NCBI GenBank assembly: GCA_050246995.1
Contig: JBFWVA010000005.1
Span: forward strand, 62,001-126,000
DNA from: SHVO01 sp050246995
GTDB taxonomy: Bacteria > Pseudomonadota > Alphaproteobacteria > Rhodospirillales > Rhodospirillaceae
Direction: 5' to 3'
DNA length: 64,000 nucleotides
Part shown: piece after piece, positions 7,269 to 16,853 of the stretch
How positions within the stretch are numbered: the first letter of the stretch is position 1
Layout of the letters: each line of letters opens with the position of its first letter
Notes under the pieces: generated by a model
What the model saw: only the letters and a program-made list of their open reading frames with translations
What the model was told of the DNA's origin: nothing
Databases searched by the model: none
Position numbers and translations under genes: made by a program

Positions 7269-8408
7269 CTAAAGGCGTATGGTCGCGACGGCCTGGGCGG
7301 CGATCCCTTCCTGGCGGCCTGTGAAACCTAGGCCTTCCGTGGTGGTGGCCTTCACGCTGATGCGGTCGGCCGCCACGCCCAAAATCTTCGCCATCTCGTT
7401 CACCATCGCCTCACGATGAGGGCCGACCTTCGGGCGCTCGCAGATGATCGTCACATCGAGATGTACGAGGGCGCCTCCCCGTTCGACTAGAAGGTCGTAA
7501 GCGTGACGCAGGAACTGATGCGACGCCGCGCCCCGCCATTTCGGATCACTTGGCGGAAAGTGATGGCCGATATCGCCCGCTCCGCAAGCGCCGAGGATTG
7601 CATCGGTCGCTGCATGTAAGGCAACGTCAGCGTCGGAATGTCCCTCCAGGCTATGGGTATGCGGAACGCGCACGCCGCACAGCATCACCGCGTCGCCTGG
7701 ACCAAATTTGTGGACGTCGAAGCCGCTCCCGGTGCGGGTCTCGCTCAGCATCGCATTCGCGCGGGCAAGGTCATCCATGGTCGTCACCTTGATGTTGGTT
7801 TCGTCGCCCGCCACGGTGATGACGCGCTGTCCCGCGCGTTCAAGCACACTAGCGTCGTCCGTTAGAGCCTCGCCGGCATGCGCGCGGTGCGCTTCAAGGA
7901 TTTCCGTGAACCGGAAACCCTGCGGCGTCTGTGCGCGGACCAGATGCTCCCGCGAAACGGTCGCGGTGATCGTCGCGCCGTCCACCCGTTTCAAGGTGTC
8001 GATGACCGGGACTACGGGTAGTACGCCGGGCGCTTCTTTGAGGCCGGCGATCACCCGGTCGATTAGCCCGGGTCCGATCACAGGACGCGCGCCGTCGTGG
8101 ATCAGGACGAGGTCAGGCGCTGTCGCGGTGAGCGCCTCGAGCCCAAGGCGCACAGACTCCTGCCGGGTCGCGCCGCCAGCGACTGGAAACACCCGGGGCA
8201 GGCCTGCGGCCGCCGCCTGGAACAGGTCCTGATCGTCCGGGTGGATGGCCACGGCGATCGGCCCTACGCCCGGGTGATCGCAGAAGGCTTTTAGGGTGCG
8301 GCGGAGCAGAGGGCTGCCCTTGAGGGGTGCGTATTGCTTGGGTCCCGTGCCGCCAAAGCGCTGGCCGCGTCCGGCGGCAACAATTAGGGCGGCGCAGGTC
8401 TCGGGCAA
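7269..8408 (-). CDS. ispDF: Bifunctional IspD/IspF enzyme of the MEP isoprenoid pathway
   Basis: 379 residues joining two enzymes. IspD (about 1-225) has the nucleotide-binding LIVAAGRGQRFGG and PKQY, and is the CTP-dependent 2-C-methyl-D-erythritol 4-phosphate cytidylyltransferase. IspF (about 228-379) starts at RTGSGFDVHKF and holds the zinc-site GFDVH, the EGHSDADV motif, the GDIGHHFPPSD loop and C-terminal TTTEGLGFTGRQEGIAAQA; it makes 2-C-methyl-D-erythritol 2,4-cyclodiphosphate. The fusion is usual in alphaproteobacteria. The start is TTG. It is divergent from dusB, with 189 bases between them. Confidence 0.96.
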   Translation of the reverse strand: MPETCAALIVAAGRGQRFGGTGPKQYAPLKGSPLLRRTLKAFCDHPGVGPIAVAIHPDDQDLFQAAAAGLPRVFPVAGGATRQESVRLGLEALTATAPDLVLIHDGARPVIGPGLIDRVIAGLKEAPGVLPVVPVIDTLKRVDGATITATVSREHLVRAQTPQGFRFTEILEAHRAHAGEALTDDASVLERAGQRVITVAGDETNIKVTTMDDLARANAMLSETRTGSGFDVHKFGPGDAVMLCGVRVPHTHSLEGHSDADVALHAATDAILGACGAGDIGHHFPPSDPKWRGAASHQFLRHAYDLLVERGGALVHLDVTIICERPKVGPHREAMVNEMAKILGVAADRISVKATTTEGLGFTGRQEGIAAQAVATIRL

Positions 8409-8597
8409 GGCGGTTCCCCAAAAAGGCTAAGTTACGGGCGCTACAGTAAAAACCCGGGCATGCCGAGGCAATTTGTCTTTTGTCGTGTAGTGTTGCTAGA
8501 CTGTGGTGCGCGGCTGCAACAGGGGGCAAAAAACCTTGCTTTTAAGCCACGTTCCTGGGCAAATGCCTAACTTTTAGACAATCCCTCTGCAGTTTCA

Positions 8598-9596
8598 ATG
8601 ACAGTTGCGCAAATCCGCATCGGCAATGTTCTTTCGTCCGGGATCGTGTTCCTGGCGCCGATGTCGGGTGTAACGGACCGGCCGTTCCGCCGGTTGGCGC
8701 GAAAGTTCGGGGTCGGGCTCGCCTATACCGAAATGATCGCCAGCCAAGAAATGGTCAAGGCGCACCGCCAGCAACCGCGCATGGGCGCGGACTGCCGCGA
8801 TGAAACCCCGCTGGCCGTCCAGCTCGCGGGCTGCGAGCCGGGCATCATGGCCGAGGCCGCCAAACTCAACGAAGACCGCGGCGCGGCCATCATCGACATC
8901 AACATGGGCTGCCCGGTGAAGAAGGTCGTGAACTCCTGGTCGGGGTCCGCCTTGATGAGGGATGAAGACAATGCCGCGCGGATCGTCGAAGCCGTCGCGA
9001 AGGCCGTGAAGGTCCCGGTGACCTTGAAGATGCGCATGGGCTGGGACCACGACAGCTTGAATGCCCCCACGTTGGCCAAACGGGCGCAGGACGCGGGCGC
9101 GCAGCTCATTACCGTGCACGGCCGCACACGTCAGATGCTTTATAACGGCACGGCGGACTGGGCTTTCATCCGCAAGGTGAAGGACGCCGTATCGGTCCCG
9201 GTGATCGGCAATGGCGATGTGAATACGCCGGCCGACGCGCAAGAACTGCTGCGCTTATCGGGCGCCGACGGCGTCATGATCGGGCGCGGCGCGTTTGGAA
9301 AGCCGTGGATCGCGGCGCATATCGAGCAATTTCTCGCGACAGGCGCCTCGCCGGCGGGCCCGTCCGTCGATGAACGCCGCGACATCGCGCTCGAGCACTA
9401 CGAGGCGCTGCTCTCGCATTACGGCACGGACAAAGGTGTGCGCATCGCGCGCAAACATCTCGCGTGGGCGGCGGCGGGCCTCAGGAACGCCAATGCGTTC
9501 CGTGTGGCGGTGAATACCGAAACCGATCCGGAGAAGGTGAAGCGCCTTATCGGCGAGCTCTTCGTGGCGGCAGAGCCCGTGCAGGAGGCCGCATAG
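8598..9596 (+). CDS. dusB: tRNA-dihydrouridine synthase DusB (NifR3)
   Basis: 332 residues with a TIM barrel: FLAPMSGVTDRPFRRLARKF at the N-terminus, the FMN/substrate region TEMIAS, the catalytic-cysteine block INMGCPVKKV, LKMRMGWD, ITVHGRTR, IGNGDV and VMIGRGAFGKPW. DusB reduces uridines in the tRNA D-loop with FMN and NADPH. The family is called NifR3 when it heads the ntrBC operon, as here: ntrB starts inside the dusB stop codon. The first gene of a dusB-ntrBCYX run. Confidence 0.96.
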   Translation: MTVAQIRIGNVLSSGIVFLAPMSGVTDRPFRRLARKFGVGLAYTEMIASQEMVKAHRQQPRMGADCRDETPLAVQLAGCEPGIMAEAAKLNEDRGAAIIDINMGCPVKKVVNSWSGSALMRDEDNAARIVEAVAKAVKVPVTLKMRMGWDHDSLNAPTLAKRAQDAGAQLITVHGRTRQMLYNGTADWAFIRKVKDAVSVPVIGNGDVNTPADAQELLRLSGADGVMIGRGAFGKPWIAAHIEQFLATGASPAGPSVDERRDIALEHYEALLSHYGTDKGVRIARKHLAWAAAGLRNANAFRVAVNTETDPEKVKRLIGELFVAAEPVQEAA

Positions 9597-10711
9597 TGCC
9601 ACAGCCGATCGCTTTCCCGCGCCGCAGCAGCGCGCGCGAAACGCTTCCATTCAATGCCGAGGCCATTCTCGGCGCGCTTCCGGCCGCCACGCTGGTCATC
9701 GATAATCTCAGCATCATTCGTTACGCCAACATGTCGGCGGAACAGTTGTTCCAGGCGAGTGCATCCATCCTGATCGGCGGACCGCTGGCTGAGATCGTTC
9801 CGCCGACCGGGCCGCTGCTCGCGCTTGTCGAGCAGGCGCGTCTGGCCGACGCCCCGATGTCCGCGCACGGCGTTATCCTCGACACGCCCAAGACCGGTAT
9901 CCGCACGATGTCCGTGCACGTAGCGCCGATGGTCGACACGCCGGGTTGGCTGGTTGTTTCGCTGCAGGAACAGACGCGCGCGCTCAAGATCGGCCAGCAG
10001 CTCGAACACCGCAGCGCCGCGCGGTCCATGACGGCGATGGCCTCGATGCTCGCGCATGAAGTGAAGAACCCGCTGTCCGGCATTCGCGGCGCCGCGCAGC
10101 TTCTCGGCCAGGGCGCGAGTGAGGAAGACCGCAAGCTGACGCAGCTGATTTGTGACGAAGCGGACCGCATCGTCGCGCTCGTTAACCGAATGGAAGTTTT
10201 CTCCGACGACCGGCCGCTCGAGCGCGGACCTGTCAACATCCACGTCGTTCTCGAACGCGTCCGCCGCCTGGCGGAAAACGGCTTCGCCAAATCGGTGAAG
10301 TTCGTCGAGCGCTATGACCCCTCGCTGCCCGCCGTCGACGGCAATCAGGATCAGCTCGTGCAGGTGTTCTTGAACCTGATCAAGAATGCGTCGGAAGCCG
10401 TGCAGGGCAAAGAAGGGGGCGAAGTTGTCCTCTCGACCGCTTATCGCCCGGGCGTGCGCATCGCGGTGAACAGCTCGAGCGAGCGCATTCATTTGCCGCT
10501 GGTCGTCACCGTGCAGGACAACGGCTCCGGCATCCCGGAGGATCTGCGCCCTTACTTATTCGATCCGTTCGTGACAACGAAGCCAAAGGGCAGTGGTCTC
10601 GGCCTTGCGCTGGTGGCGAAGATCATCAGCGATCACGGCGGTATCGTGGAATTTGAAAGCGAACGTGCGCGCACGGTGTTCCGGATCATGCTTCCGGTCG
10701 CCAAGGACTAA
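9596..10711 (+). CDS. ntrB: Nitrogen-regulation sensor histidine kinase NtrB
   Basis: 371 residues. The GTG start at 9596 overlaps the dusB stop (TAGTG) and has AGGAGG at 9583-9588, so the longer frame upstream is rejected. No transmembrane segment, as expected for cytosolic NtrB. Order: PAS-like domain (~20-115), phospho-acceptor helix with AHEVKNPL (His154), then the ATPase boxes LIKNASEAV, DNGSGIP and TTKPKGSGLGLALV. NtrB phosphorylates or dephosphorylates NtrC according to PII (GlnB) and so reports nitrogen status. ntrC starts 11 bases downstream. Confidence 0.96.
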   Translation: MPQPIAFPRRSSARETLPFNAEAILGALPAATLVIDNLSIIRYANMSAEQLFQASASILIGGPLAEIVPPTGPLLALVEQARLADAPMSAHGVILDTPKTGIRTMSVHVAPMVDTPGWLVVSLQEQTRALKIGQQLEHRSAARSMTAMASMLAHEVKNPLSGIRGAAQLLGQGASEEDRKLTQLICDEADRIVALVNRMEVFSDDRPLERGPVNIHVVLERVRRLAENGFAKSVKFVERYDPSLPAVDGNQDQLVQVFLNLIKNASEAVQGKEGGEVVLSTAYRPGVRIAVNSSSERIHLPLVVTVQDNGSGIPEDLRPYLFDPFVTTKPKGSGLGLALVAKIISDHGGIVEFESERARTVFRIMLPVAKD

Positions 10712-10722
10712 AGGGATTTGCG

Positions 10723-12162
10723 ATGAACGCCGCGACCGTACTCGTAGCTGACGACGACCATGGCATCCGCACCGTCCTGACGCAGGCGTTGGGCCGCGCG
10801 GGATACGACGTGCGCACCACCGGTAATGCCGAGACCCTGTGGCGCTGGGTGTCCGATGGCGAGGGTGACCTTGTCATTACCGACGTCGTGATGCCGGACG
10901 AGAACGGGCTCGACTTGATTCCGCGCATCAAGAAGGTCCGCCCCGACCTGCGCATCATTGTCATGAGCGCGCAGAACACACTGCTGACCGCGGTGAAGGC
11001 CGCGGAGCGCGGCGCGTTTGAATATCTGCCGAAGCCGTTCGATCTTGGCGAACTCGTTAATGTGGTGAACCGCGCGCTTGCGCTGAAACCGCAGGAACAT
11101 ACGCCCGCGAATGATACCGCCGAACGTCTGCCGATCGTCGGCCGCTCGCCGGCAATGCAGGACATCTACCGCGCGGTCGCGCGTTTGATGAACACCGATT
11201 TGACCGTGATGATCACCGGCGAGTCTGGCACCGGGAAGGAACTGGTGGCGCGCGCGCTGCACGAATTCGGCCGCCGCCGGGGCGGCCCGTTCGTCGCCGT
11301 GAACATGGCGGCGATTCCGCGTGAGCTGATCGAAAGCGAGCTGTTCGGGCACGAGAAGGGCTCATTCACCGGCGCCGTGACCCGCGTGACGGGGCGCTTC
11401 GAGCAGGCCGAAGGTGGCACGCTGTTCCTCGATGAAATCGGCGATATGCCGCCCGAAGCGCAGACCCGTCTTCTGCGCGTGCTTCAGGACGGACGTTATA
11501 CAACCGTCGGCGGACGCACGCCGATCAAGGCGAACGTGCGGATCGTGGCGGCGACGCACCGCGATCTCACACAGCTCATCAAGCTTGGCATGTTCCGCGA
11601 GGATTTGTTCTATCGTCTGAACGTGGTGCCGATCCGCATCCCGCCGCTGCGTCAGCGGGCGGAAGATATTCCCGAACTCGTGGGCCACTTCCTCGCGCAA
11701 AGCGCGGCGGAAGGCCTTCCGCCCAAGTCATTGGCGCCGACGGCGCTCGAACGCCTGAAAACTCACCGCTGGCCCGGCAACGTGCGCGAACTTGAAAATC
11801 TCGTGAAGCGGCTGGTCGCGCTTTACGGTGAACCCGTTATCGGTCCGGACGTCGTCGAACTCGAACTCGCCGGCGCCACGATGCCCGAAGTCTCCAGCGA
11901 TCCCGCCGCCGCCGCCACGTTGGCCGGCACCATCGAACGCCATCTGCGTGAGTATTTCGATGGTCATAAGGGGGTGCTGCCGCCGCGCGGCCTCTACGAC
12001 CGCGTCCTGCGTGAACTGGAACGCCCATTGATCACCCTAACTCTGACCGCCACCCGTGGCAATCAGGTGAAAGCGGCTGACGTTCTCGGTCTGAACCGCA
12101 ACACCTTGCGCAAGAAGATCCGCGAACTTGAGATTGGCGTGGTTCGCGGCGTGAACAAGTAA
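10723..12162 (+). CDS. ntrC: Sigma-54-dependent nitrogen regulator NtrC
   Basis: 479 residues. The receiver (1-120) has phospho-acceptor Asp54 in ITDVVMPDENG and Lys in PKPF. The AAA+ domain (~145-380) has Walker A GESGTGKE, Walker B LFLDEIGDMP and the sigma-54 loop as GSFTGA rather than the common GAFTGA. The arginine finger region is FREDLFYRLNVVPI. The C-terminal Fis-type helix-turn-helix is NQVKAADVLGLNRNTLRKKI. It activates nitrogen-assimilation promoters with RNA polymerase sigma-54 when phosphorylated by NtrB. The following ntrY begins 9 bases after its stop. Confidence 0.96.
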   Translation: MNAATVLVADDDHGIRTVLTQALGRAGYDVRTTGNAETLWRWVSDGEGDLVITDVVMPDENGLDLIPRIKKVRPDLRIIVMSAQNTLLTAVKAAERGAFEYLPKPFDLGELVNVVNRALALKPQEHTPANDTAERLPIVGRSPAMQDIYRAVARLMNTDLTVMITGESGTGKELVARALHEFGRRRGGPFVAVNMAAIPRELIESELFGHEKGSFTGAVTRVTGRFEQAEGGTLFLDEIGDMPPEAQTRLLRVLQDGRYTTVGGRTPIKANVRIVAATHRDLTQLIKLGMFREDLFYRLNVVPIRIPPLRQRAEDIPELVGHFLAQSAAEGLPPKSLAPTALERLKTHRWPGNVRELENLVKRLVALYGEPVIGPDVVELELAGATMPEVSSDPAAAATLAGTIERHLREYFDGHKGVLPPRGLYDRVLRELERPLITLTLTATRGNQVKAADVLGLNRNTLRKKIRELEIGVVRGVNK

Positions 12163-12171
12163 CGGACGAGA

Positions 12172-14466
12172 ATGAGCACCGACGTTTCCTCGGCCGACGT
12201 CTCCAGTACTCCGCGCACCATCGTGCAGCGCGGGGCGGAGCGCGTGCGCAACCGGCTTGTGCCGGGCCGTGCCGCTGAAGTGCTGGCTGTCGTTCTGACC
12301 GCGGCCGCCGTGATCGCCGGGATCGGCACGTTCGTTGCGCTGTGGGGCTGGGGCGATAAAGGCCCGAGCGCCACCGCGACCCAAGTGCTTCTCATCATCG
12401 ACCTCGTGATCGTACTGGGTTTGGCTACGTTGGTCGGAGTGCGTCTTGTAAAGCTCTGGCGTGCGCACCGCACGCGCACCGCCGGTTCGCGTTTGCATAT
12501 TCGTCTTGTGGCCTTGTTCGCTGGGATCGCGATGACCCCGACAGTCCTCACGGCGATGTTCGCCACGATATTCTTTACCTTCGGCGTGCAAACCTGGTTC
12601 GGGGATCGCGTGAAAACGGCGGTGACGGAATCGGCGGCGATCGCCCAAGCCTACTTGCGTGAGCACCAGCAAGCGATCCGCGCGGATGCGTTAGCTGTCG
12701 CGAACGACGTCAATCGCCAGTGGGCCGCCCTTGGCGGTAATCCCGCGCTCCGGGACAACTTCTTGTCCACGCAAACCACTTTCCGTGGTCTCGATGAAGC
12801 AATCATTTTTACGCCTGACGGACAGGTAATCGCGAAAGGCGGTTACACCTTCGCGCTCTCAGGCGAAGTCGTGACCTTTGAAGCTATGGCCCAAGCGGAT
12901 GTCGGGCAGGTGGCGGTCGTGACCAGTCCGGATTCCGAACGCGTGCGCGCGCTCGTGAAGCTTCAAACCTACCCGACGACCTATCTTTCGGTCGGCCGGT
13001 TCGTGGACAATCAGGTGCTGGCGCGCCTCAATCGCACGGAAGAGGCGGTTTCAGAGTATGTCCGCCTGGAAGGGGAGCGAGAGAGCTTACAACTCAGCTT
13101 CACGGCGTTGTTCGGCTTGGTTGCACTTCTCCTTCTGATGGTGTCGGTCTGGTTTGGTCTTCAACTCGCCACCCGCTTGGCTAAGCCGGTCATAGAGCTC
13201 ATCAATGCCGCTGAAAGCGTGCGCGGCGGTGACCTGTCGGTGCGCGTGAGCGAGAACACCACGGACGATGAAATGGCCTACCTCAGCCGGGCGTTCAACC
13301 GCATGACCAAGCGTCTTGCCGAACAGCAGACGGCCTTGCAGGAAACCAACGCTCAACTCGACGCGCGACGCCGGTTCACCGAAACCGTGCTCGAAGGGGT
13401 AAGCGCGGGCGTGATCGGCCTCGACCGCGCCGGTAATATCACGCTGCCCAACCATTCGGCATCGGACCTCTTGGACACCGACCTGTCGGTCGCCATCAAC
13501 CGTCCATTGTCCGAAGCCGTGCCGGAGTTCGGGCAATTGCTCGATGAACTGCGTGAAGCCCCGCAAGGCGTCGTGCAGCGCGAAGTCGAGATCTCGCGCG
13601 GGAAATCGACCAAGACCTTCCTGGTTCGACTGTCGGTCGAACACGGCGACGACGCGGACGTCGGCTACATCGCCACCTTCGATGACATCACGGCGCTGCA
13701 GGCCGCTCAACGCAAAGCCGCCTGGGCGGACGTCGCGCGCCGGATCGCGCATGAAATCAAGAACCCTTTGACGCCGATCCAGCTCTCGGCCGAGCGGCTC
13801 AAGCGCAAGTACGCGGGAAAGATCCAGGACGATGTGGATCTGTTTACGCAATGTACGGACACCATCATCCGCCACGTCGGTGATATCGGGCAGATGGTCG
13901 ATGAGTTTTCCTCCTTCGCACGTCTGCCCGCCGCCGTGCTGCGCCCGGCCGACCTGACCCAGGTCGTGCGTGACGCCGTGATGTTGCAGCGGACCGCCTA
14001 TCCGCGCATCGCATTCACCAAGCGCTTGCCGGGCGACCGGTGGATCAAGTGCGACGCCCGGCAAGTCGGCCAGGCTCTCACGAACGTCTTGAAGAATGCA
14101 GTCGAGGCGATCGATACGCGCGTGGCAGCCAATGCACTGACGCCCGGCGAGGGCCACGTGATCGTCGAATTGCTCGAAGATAGCGGCGAAGTCATCGTGA
14201 CCGTGACCGACAACGGCGTCGGCTTACCTGAAGCCGAACGGTCGCGCCTCACGGAACCCTACGTAACGACCCGCGCCAAGGGAACCGGCCTTGGTCTTGC
14301 CATCGTGCGCAAAATTCTTGAGGAGCACGGCGGCCGGATCACGCTCAAGGATACCGCCGACGGCGTCGGCGCCCAAGTCACGCTTCATTTCCCTGCCACT
14401 CTCAAGACCGAGCCCGAAGCCGCAGGACATCGCTCCCACGGCTCCATCGCTCTTGCTGGAGAATAG
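12172..14466 (+). CDS. ntrY: Membrane sensor histidine kinase NtrY
   Basis: 764 residues. Three hydrophobic segments near the N-terminus (about 40-60, 73-95, 108-135), a periplasmic sensing region and a fourth segment at about 308-330 precede a HAMP linker (TRLAKPVIELINAAESVRGG) and a PAS domain. The kinase core has the H-box RRIAHEIKNPLTPIQLSAER, the N-box VLKNAVEAID and the G-boxes DNGVGLP and TRAKGTGLGLAIV. NtrY-NtrX is the second nitrogen/redox/envelope two-component system of alphaproteobacteria. It lies between ntrC and ntrX in the standard order; ntrX starts 5 bases on. Confidence 0.96.
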   Translation: MSTDVSSADVSSTPRTIVQRGAERVRNRLVPGRAAEVLAVVLTAAAVIAGIGTFVALWGWGDKGPSATATQVLLIIDLVIVLGLATLVGVRLVKLWRAHRTRTAGSRLHIRLVALFAGIAMTPTVLTAMFATIFFTFGVQTWFGDRVKTAVTESAAIAQAYLREHQQAIRADALAVANDVNRQWAALGGNPALRDNFLSTQTTFRGLDEAIIFTPDGQVIAKGGYTFALSGEVVTFEAMAQADVGQVAVVTSPDSERVRALVKLQTYPTTYLSVGRFVDNQVLARLNRTEEAVSEYVRLEGERESLQLSFTALFGLVALLLLMVSVWFGLQLATRLAKPVIELINAAESVRGGDLSVRVSENTTDDEMAYLSRAFNRMTKRLAEQQTALQETNAQLDARRRFTETVLEGVSAGVIGLDRAGNITLPNHSASDLLDTDLSVAINRPLSEAVPEFGQLLDELREAPQGVVQREVEISRGKSTKTFLVRLSVEHGDDADVGYIATFDDITALQAAQRKAAWADVARRIAHEIKNPLTPIQLSAERLKRKYAGKIQDDVDLFTQCTDTIIRHVGDIGQMVDEFSSFARLPAAVLRPADLTQVVRDAVMLQRTAYPRIAFTKRLPGDRWIKCDARQVGQALTNVLKNAVEAIDTRVAANALTPGEGHVIVELLEDSGEVIVTVTDNGVGLPEAERSRLTEPYVTTRAKGTGLGLAIVRKILEEHGGRITLKDTADGVGAQVTLHFPATLKTEPEAAGHRSHGSIALAGE

Positions 14467-14471
14467 ACGTA

Positions 14472-15965
14472 ATGACTCATCCATCCGCAACGAACGCACC
14501 GGACATCCTAATTGTCGACGACGAAGCCGATATTCGCATGGCTGTCGGCGGCATCTTGCAGGACGAGGGCTTCGCGATCCGCGAAGCCGGTTCCGCCGAA
14601 CAGGCGCTTGAGCAGGTCAAAACGCGTGCGCCGTCGGCCGTCATTCTCGACATCTGGCTCGAAGGCAGCCGCATGGACGGGCTTCAGGTGCTGGCGGCCA
14701 TCAAGGCGATGCGTCCAAACGTGCCGGTGGTGATGATCTCCGGTCACGGCACCATCGCCACCGCCGTCGAGGCCATCAAGCACGGCGCTTACGACTTTAT
14801 TGAAAAGCCGTTTCAGGCGGACCGCCTATTGATGGTGCTGGGCCGGGCGCTGGAAGCGGCGCGTCTGCGCCGCGAAAATCTTGAACTGCGCACCCGTGCT
14901 GGCGCGCCGGAACAACTGATTGGCTCTTGTCCGCCGATCGCCGCGCTCCGCCGCACCATTGAACGCGTGGGGCCGACCGGTTCGCGCGTCTTGATCTCTG
15001 GCCCGGCGGGTTCGGGCAAGGAAATCGTCGCGCGCCAAATCCACCTGCATTCGCCGCGCGCACATGGCCCGTTTGTGGTGGTGAACTGTGCCTCCTTGCA
15101 TCCCGATCGCCTGGCGGAAATGCTATTCGGCGGCACGAAGGCGCAAGGCGAGGATTCGGCGGGCCTTCTTGAGCGCGCCGACGGCGGCACGCTGCTGCTC
15201 GACGAAGTCGGTGATATGCCGCTCGCCAGCCAGAGCAGCATCATCCGGATTCTTCAGGACCAGAAAGTCGAACGAATCAACGCGCACGGCCCGGTGGAAG
15301 TGGATGTCCGTGTGATCGCCACCACCAACCGCGATCTGCGTTCCGAGGTCAAAAAAGGCCTCTTCCGTGAAGAGCTGTTCTACCGCTTGAGTGTGGTGCC
15401 GGTTCAAGTGCCTTCGCTGGCCGACCGCCGTGAGGATATTCCGGAACTTGCCCGTCATTTGATGGACCGGGCCGCCGGCGCAGAAGGTCTGCCGCGCCGC
15501 CAGCTGGGCGAAGACGCGATCACAGCGCTGCAGGCCTATCCATGGCCGGGCAACGTCCGTCAGCTCCGCAACGCCATCAACTGGCTCCTGATACTGGCGC
15601 CGGGCGGTGTCGGCGATGCGATCCGCGCCGACATGCTGCCGCCGGAAATCAACAGCGAAACGCCGCAGATGCTTAAGTTGCAGCGCTCGGACGAGATTAT
15701 GACCCTGCCGCTGCGTGAAGCGCGCGAGATGTTTGAGCGGGAGTATCTGATGGCCCAGGTGATCCGTTACGGCGGCAATATTTCGCGCACCGCCGATTTC
15801 GTGGGCATGGAGCGCTCGGCGCTTCATCGCAAACTGAAGTCCCTTGGGGTCAGCACCGATGCGCGCCGCCGCGATCAGGCGCCCCCGTTACGGGAGGTGC
15901 GTAACGATGTGGGAGATGGCACAGTGCGTCCGCTGCCCTTGAAACGTCCTTTCTCAGCGTCCTAG
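14472..15965 (+). CDS. ntrX: Response regulator NtrX
   Basis: 497 residues. The receiver (10-125) has Asp60 (VILDIWLEGSRMDG) and Lys in EKPF. The AAA+ domain (~150-380) has Walker A SGPAGSGKE and Walker B LLLDEVGDMP. In the sigma-54 loop position the sequence reads GGTKAQGEDSAG: the GAFTGA element is absent, as in other alphaproteobacterial NtrX, so it probably works without sigma-54. The C-terminal Fis-type HTH is GNISRTADFVGMERSALHRK, followed by a ~45-residue Arg/Pro-rich tail. ATG 14472 follows GGAGAA at 14458-14463. Confidence 0.96.
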   Translation: MTHPSATNAPDILIVDDEADIRMAVGGILQDEGFAIREAGSAEQALEQVKTRAPSAVILDIWLEGSRMDGLQVLAAIKAMRPNVPVVMISGHGTIATAVEAIKHGAYDFIEKPFQADRLLMVLGRALEAARLRRENLELRTRAGAPEQLIGSCPPIAALRRTIERVGPTGSRVLISGPAGSGKEIVARQIHLHSPRAHGPFVVVNCASLHPDRLAEMLFGGTKAQGEDSAGLLERADGGTLLLDEVGDMPLASQSSIIRILQDQKVERINAHGPVEVDVRVIATTNRDLRSEVKKGLFREELFYRLSVVPVQVPSLADRREDIPELARHLMDRAAGAEGLPRRQLGEDAITALQAYPWPGNVRQLRNAINWLLILAPGGVGDAIRADMLPPEINSETPQMLKLQRSDEIMTLPLREAREMFEREYLMAQVIRYGGNISRTADFVGMERSALHRKLKSLGVSTDARRRDQAPPLREVRNDVGDGTVRPLPLKRPFSAS

Positions 15966-15974
15966 AGCCGTTCC

Positions 15975-16853
15975 ATGTCGCATATCGCTTACGTCAATGG
16001 CAGGTACCTGCCGCAACGCTCTGCCACCGTCCACATTGAAGATCGCGGCTATCAGTTCGCCGACGGCGTGTATGAGGTTTTCCTGGTCTGGAACGGCGTG
16101 CCGGTCGATTACGGCCCGCATATCGTGCGGCTAAAACGCTCCCTGAGCGAGTTGCGTATGCGCGAACCGATGAGCCCGGCTGCGCTGACAGTGGTGATGA
16201 AGGAAGTCATCCGGCGCAATCATTTGAACACGGGGATCGTCTATATCCAGGTGAACCGCGGGGTCGCCTCGCGCGCGCATCCGTTCCCGAACGGCGATAT
16301 CAAGCCGAGTATCGTGGTGACCGCGAAGCATTTCACCGGTTCCTCCGATGCCATGGCCGAGCAAGGCGCGAAGGTCGTCACGGCCCGGGATATCCGCTGG
16401 GAGCGGCGCGATATCAAAAGCGTCGGGCTTCTGGCCAACGTCCTTGCCCGCCAGAGCGCGAGCGAATCAAAGGCCTATGAAGCGATTCTGGTCACCGCCG
16501 ACGGCACCGTGACTGAAGCCAGCGCCTCGAACGCCTGGATCATCACGGCCGATAAGACCATCGTGACGCATCCGACCACCAACGCGATTCTGGGCGGGGT
16601 CACCCGCGCCACGGTGAAGGATCTGGCCAAACAGGCCGGCTATACCGTGCAGGAACGGCCGTTCACGCTCGAAGAAGCCCAAAACGCGAAAGAGGTTTTT
16701 CTCACCGGTACGACCACCTTCGTTATGCCGGTCTCGCAGATCGACGACAAACCGGTCGGCAACGGGGCGGGGGGGCTGATGGCCCTCGATCTACGTCAGC
16801 GTTATCGCCGCTACATCGATTCTCTGGACGCCACGACGGCCTGGAATGTCTGA
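15975..16853 (+). CDS. dat: D-amino acid aminotransferase (class IV PLP enzyme)
   Basis: 292 residues of fold-type IV aminotransferase. N-terminal YVNGRYLP and the ERGYQFADGVYEVF-like block (here EDRGYQFADGVYEVF), PLP lysine in RRDIKSVGLLANVLARQSA (Lys148), and EASASNAW plus the phosphate-binding GTTTFVMPV. D-amino acid aminotransferase interconverts D-alanine and D-glutamate with their 2-oxo acids, feeding peptidoglycan synthesis; a branched-chain or lyase (PabC) activity is the alternative. It sits 9 bases after ntrX, a common alphaproteobacterial arrangement. Its end overlaps the next gene by 8 bases. Confidence 0.88.
   Translation: MSHIAYVNGRYLPQRSATVHIEDRGYQFADGVYEVFLVWNGVPVDYGPHIVRLKRSLSELRMREPMSPAALTVVMKEVIRRNHLNTGIVYIQVNRGVASRAHPFPNGDIKPSIVVTAKHFTGSSDAMAEQGAKVVTARDIRWERRDIKSVGLLANVLARQSASESKAYEAILVTADGTVTEASASNAWIITADKTIVTHPTTNAILGGVTRATVKDLAKQAGYTVQERPFTLEEAQNAKEVFLTGTTTFVMPVSQIDDKPVGNGAGGLMALDLRQRYRRYIDSLDATTAWNV

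Noticed and set aside
13087..14157. 356-residue minus-strand frame over ntrY
   Set aside because: Shadow of the kinase gene; no domain in the translated product.
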